Of a stretch of 5,967 nucleotides of DNA, positions 4,815 to 5,967 are shown piece after piece. Position 1 is the first letter of the stretch. Each line of letters opens with the position of its first letter. The notes beneath the pieces were generated by a model that did not search any database, had not been told where the DNA came from, and was given only the letters and a program-made list of their open reading frames with translations. The position numbers were made by a program, and so were the translations under genes. The stretch is from the NCBI GenBank assembly GCA_016207545.1, contig JACQPO010000044.1, positions 1 to 5,967 of the forward strand, read 5' to 3'. Source of the DNA: Methanobacteriota archaeon. Lineage in GTDB: Archaea; Thermoplasmatota; Thermoplasmata; RBG-16-68-12; EA-27.

Positions 4815-5240
4815 CTAGCAGTTCGGCGCTGTGGCGGATAGTTCTTCATACCTCGATAGCGTTTCTTGGAGGTCCGCATCGGTCGAGCCCACGTACGTGT
4901 GCGCGAGCGCGAACGAGTCCGGGCTCCCCCCGTCGATGTAGGCGATCAGGTTCTTCGTCGCCTGCTGCAGGTCCGCGAGCGCCGTGGCCAAGGCCCGGTG
5001 CAGCCCGCGGTACGCGTCGCACGGCGGCGCGATGCCCTTCCACTGCGTCCGGAGCGCCTTCGCCAGCGCGTCCTCCTCGCGCGCCTGCTCCCTCGCGACG
5101 CTGCCGTTGATTCGCGCATGGGCGTAGTCGTCGATCGTCTTGTCCAGGGCGACGGGCGGTCCTCCCGTTCCCCTGAACCCATTCCCCGCCCCATGGGGCC
5201 GTCCGCATGCCGGGCGTCGGGCCAAACGCTGCGTTCCCAA
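4815..5240 (-). CDS. Helical protein of unknown function, N-terminus uncertain
   Basis: The frame encodes up to 141 residues. From about residue 30 (VALDKTIDDYAHARINGSVA onward) it is a convincing helical protein: helices at about 32-66, 72-104 and 119-135 with regular hydrophobic spacing, acidic/alanine-rich surfaces and two cysteines (C74 in PPCDAY and C141, the last residue). Residues 1-29 (Arg/Gly/Pro-rich) do not look coded. The only in-frame start I see is TTG 5240, or an unusual CTG at 5147 with GGGAGG about 12 bases upstream. Either the gene starts at a rare codon or its original N-terminus, perhaps a signal peptide or lipoprotein anchor, has been lost or frameshifted. It converges on the permease gene with 30 bases between the stops and diverges from DUF72. 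The family is not recognised. Confidence 0.6.
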   Translation of the reverse strand: MGTQRLARRPACGRPHGAGNGFRGTGGPPVALDKTIDDYAHARINGSVAREQAREEDALAKALRTQWKGIAPPCDAYRGLHRALATALADLQQATKNLIAYIDGGSPDSFALAHTYVGSTDADLQETLSRYEELSATAPNC

Positions 5241-5320
5241 CCACCGCGCACCGATTCTTAGGAGCGGGAATACGGGATGAGAATGACGCGGGGTCCCTCG
5301 GGCGGCTCGATAGGCCTAAC

Positions 5321-5327
5321 CTTTTCC
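5321..5327 (+). promoter_or_regulatory. Weak TATA-like element before the DUF72 gene
   Basis: AACCTTTTCCG places CTTTTCC at -30 to -24 relative to the GTG at 5351. It resembles the permease element ACCTTTATCG in sequence and spacing. No Shine-Dalgarno sequence is visible upstream of 5351. The match to a TATA consensus is poor, so this is tentative. Confidence 0.35.
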
Positions 5328-5350
5328 GTGCGGCCCGCGATGCCTCGCCC

Positions 5351-5967
5351 GTGCCGTCGGACCTCCCCGCGAAACTCCGCATCGGCACCTCCGGCTGGGG
5401 CTACGACGACTGGGTCGGGCCCTTTTACCCGGAGGGCACGCCGAAGTCCGACTACCTGAAGCTGTACGCGAACACGTTCGACACCGTGGAGATCGACTCC
5501 TCGTACTACCGGATTCCGCAGCCCGCGATGACCGCGGGGTGGCGGCGCAGGGTGCCGGACGGCTTCCGGTTCACCGCCAAATTCCCGAAGCGGATCACGC
5601 ACGAGAAGAAGCTCGTCCACGTCGAGGAGCCGCTCGGCTGGCTGTACAAGTCCGTCGCGGAATTGCGGGACCGCCTCGGCGCCCTCGTCGTGCAGCTCCC
5701 GCCGAGCGTGAAGTACGAGACGCACCTCGACGCGATGAAGCAGTTCCTCACGATCATCGACCCGAAGATCTCGCACGCGATCGAGTTCCGCCACAAGTCG
5801 TGGTTCCGCGACGACGTCTACGCGCTCCTGAAGGACCACAACGTCGCGATGGCGTGGTCCGAGAACCAGTACCTGAAGACGCCGCCCGTCGTCACGGCGG
5901 ACTTCCTCTACCTGCGCCTCGTCGGGGAGCGGGACATCACGGAGTTCAAGGAGACGCAGAGGGACCG
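5351..5967 (+). CDS. DUF72 (YecE-like) protein, 3' end outside the window
   Basis: The first 205 residues of a DUF72 protein, a TIM-barrel family of unknown biochemical function, are present. The frame runs off the right edge, and full-length members are usually about 240-300 residues. Family landmarks appear in order: IGTSGWGYDDWVGPFYPEG (11-29), LKLYANTFDTVEIDSSYYRI (36-55), GFRFTAKFPKRITHEKKL (71-88), LGALVVQLPPSVK (109-121), AIEFRHKSWF (143-152), AWSENQ (168-173) and DFLYLRLVG (184-192). GTG 5351 is chosen because it lies a few residues before the conserved N-terminal strand. There is no in-frame ATG nearby, and a weak TATA-like element sits near -29. The open frame continues upstream without homology. 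It is divergent from the 4815-5240 gene. Codon use is strongly GC-biased like the permease, so it looks like resident core genome. Confidence 0.9.
   Translation, partial: MPSDLPAKLRIGTSGWGYDDWVGPFYPEGTPKSDYLKLYANTFDTVEIDSSYYRIPQPAMTAGWRRRVPDGFRFTAKFPKRITHEKKLVHVEEPLGWLYKSVAELRDRLGALVVQLPPSVKYETHLDAMKQFLTIIDPKISHAIEFRHKSWFRDDVYALLKDHNVAMAWSENQYLKTPPVVTADFLYLRLVGERDITEFKETQRD

Overview
The window is GC-rich and looks archaeal, most likely a high-GC Thermoplasmatota-type genome. The lineage is an inference from gene content and signals, not from a marker gene. Three genes (vapB, a winged-helix gene and a TauE/SafE permease) have a TATA-like box starting 27-29 bases before the start codon and no Shine-Dalgarno sequence. 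That is the arrangement of leaderless archaeal mRNAs. A fourth gene (DUF72) has a weaker version. Other genes use a Shine-Dalgarno element, for example GGGGGTGATG before the first gene.

Layout. 1-176: no gene, but a hairpin plus T-run that can terminate the first gene. 177-554 (-): unknown small helical protein. 555-764: upstream region with two 28-bp AT-rich tandem repeats. 765-987 (-): frameshifted, internally deleted relic of a ThiI-like gene. 1060-1721 (-): vapBC toxin-antitoxin operon (AbrB-type antitoxin, PIN-domain RNase) with a 4-base overlap, a leaderless promoter and three 18-bp-period repeats upstream. 1722-1978: promoter region and inverted repeats. 1979-2821 (-): ThiI-like THUMP protein whose PP-loop motif is gone. 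2846-3169 (-): doubtful small ORF. 3223-3253: inverted repeat between divergent genes. 3274-3543 (+) and 3600-3944 (+): winged-helix protein followed by a RelE/ParE-fold protein, a probable second toxin-antitoxin pair. 3990-4784 (+): TauE/SafE-family permease. 4815-5240 (-): unknown helical protein with an unclear N-terminus, convergent with the permease. 5351-5967 (+): DUF72 (YecE-like) protein, cut by the window edge.

How the parts relate. Two toxin-antitoxin modules bracket the ThiI-like gene, and one of them sits between it and a decayed relative. The segment therefore looks like a site of duplication, insertion and decay rather than one pathway. The most interesting points are the ThiI homologue with every PP-loop signature residue replaced, its relic that may share the same replacement, and the winged-helix/RelE-like pair with a symmetrical operator or divergent promoter. 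I see no CRISPR array, transposase, rRNA or convincing tRNA.
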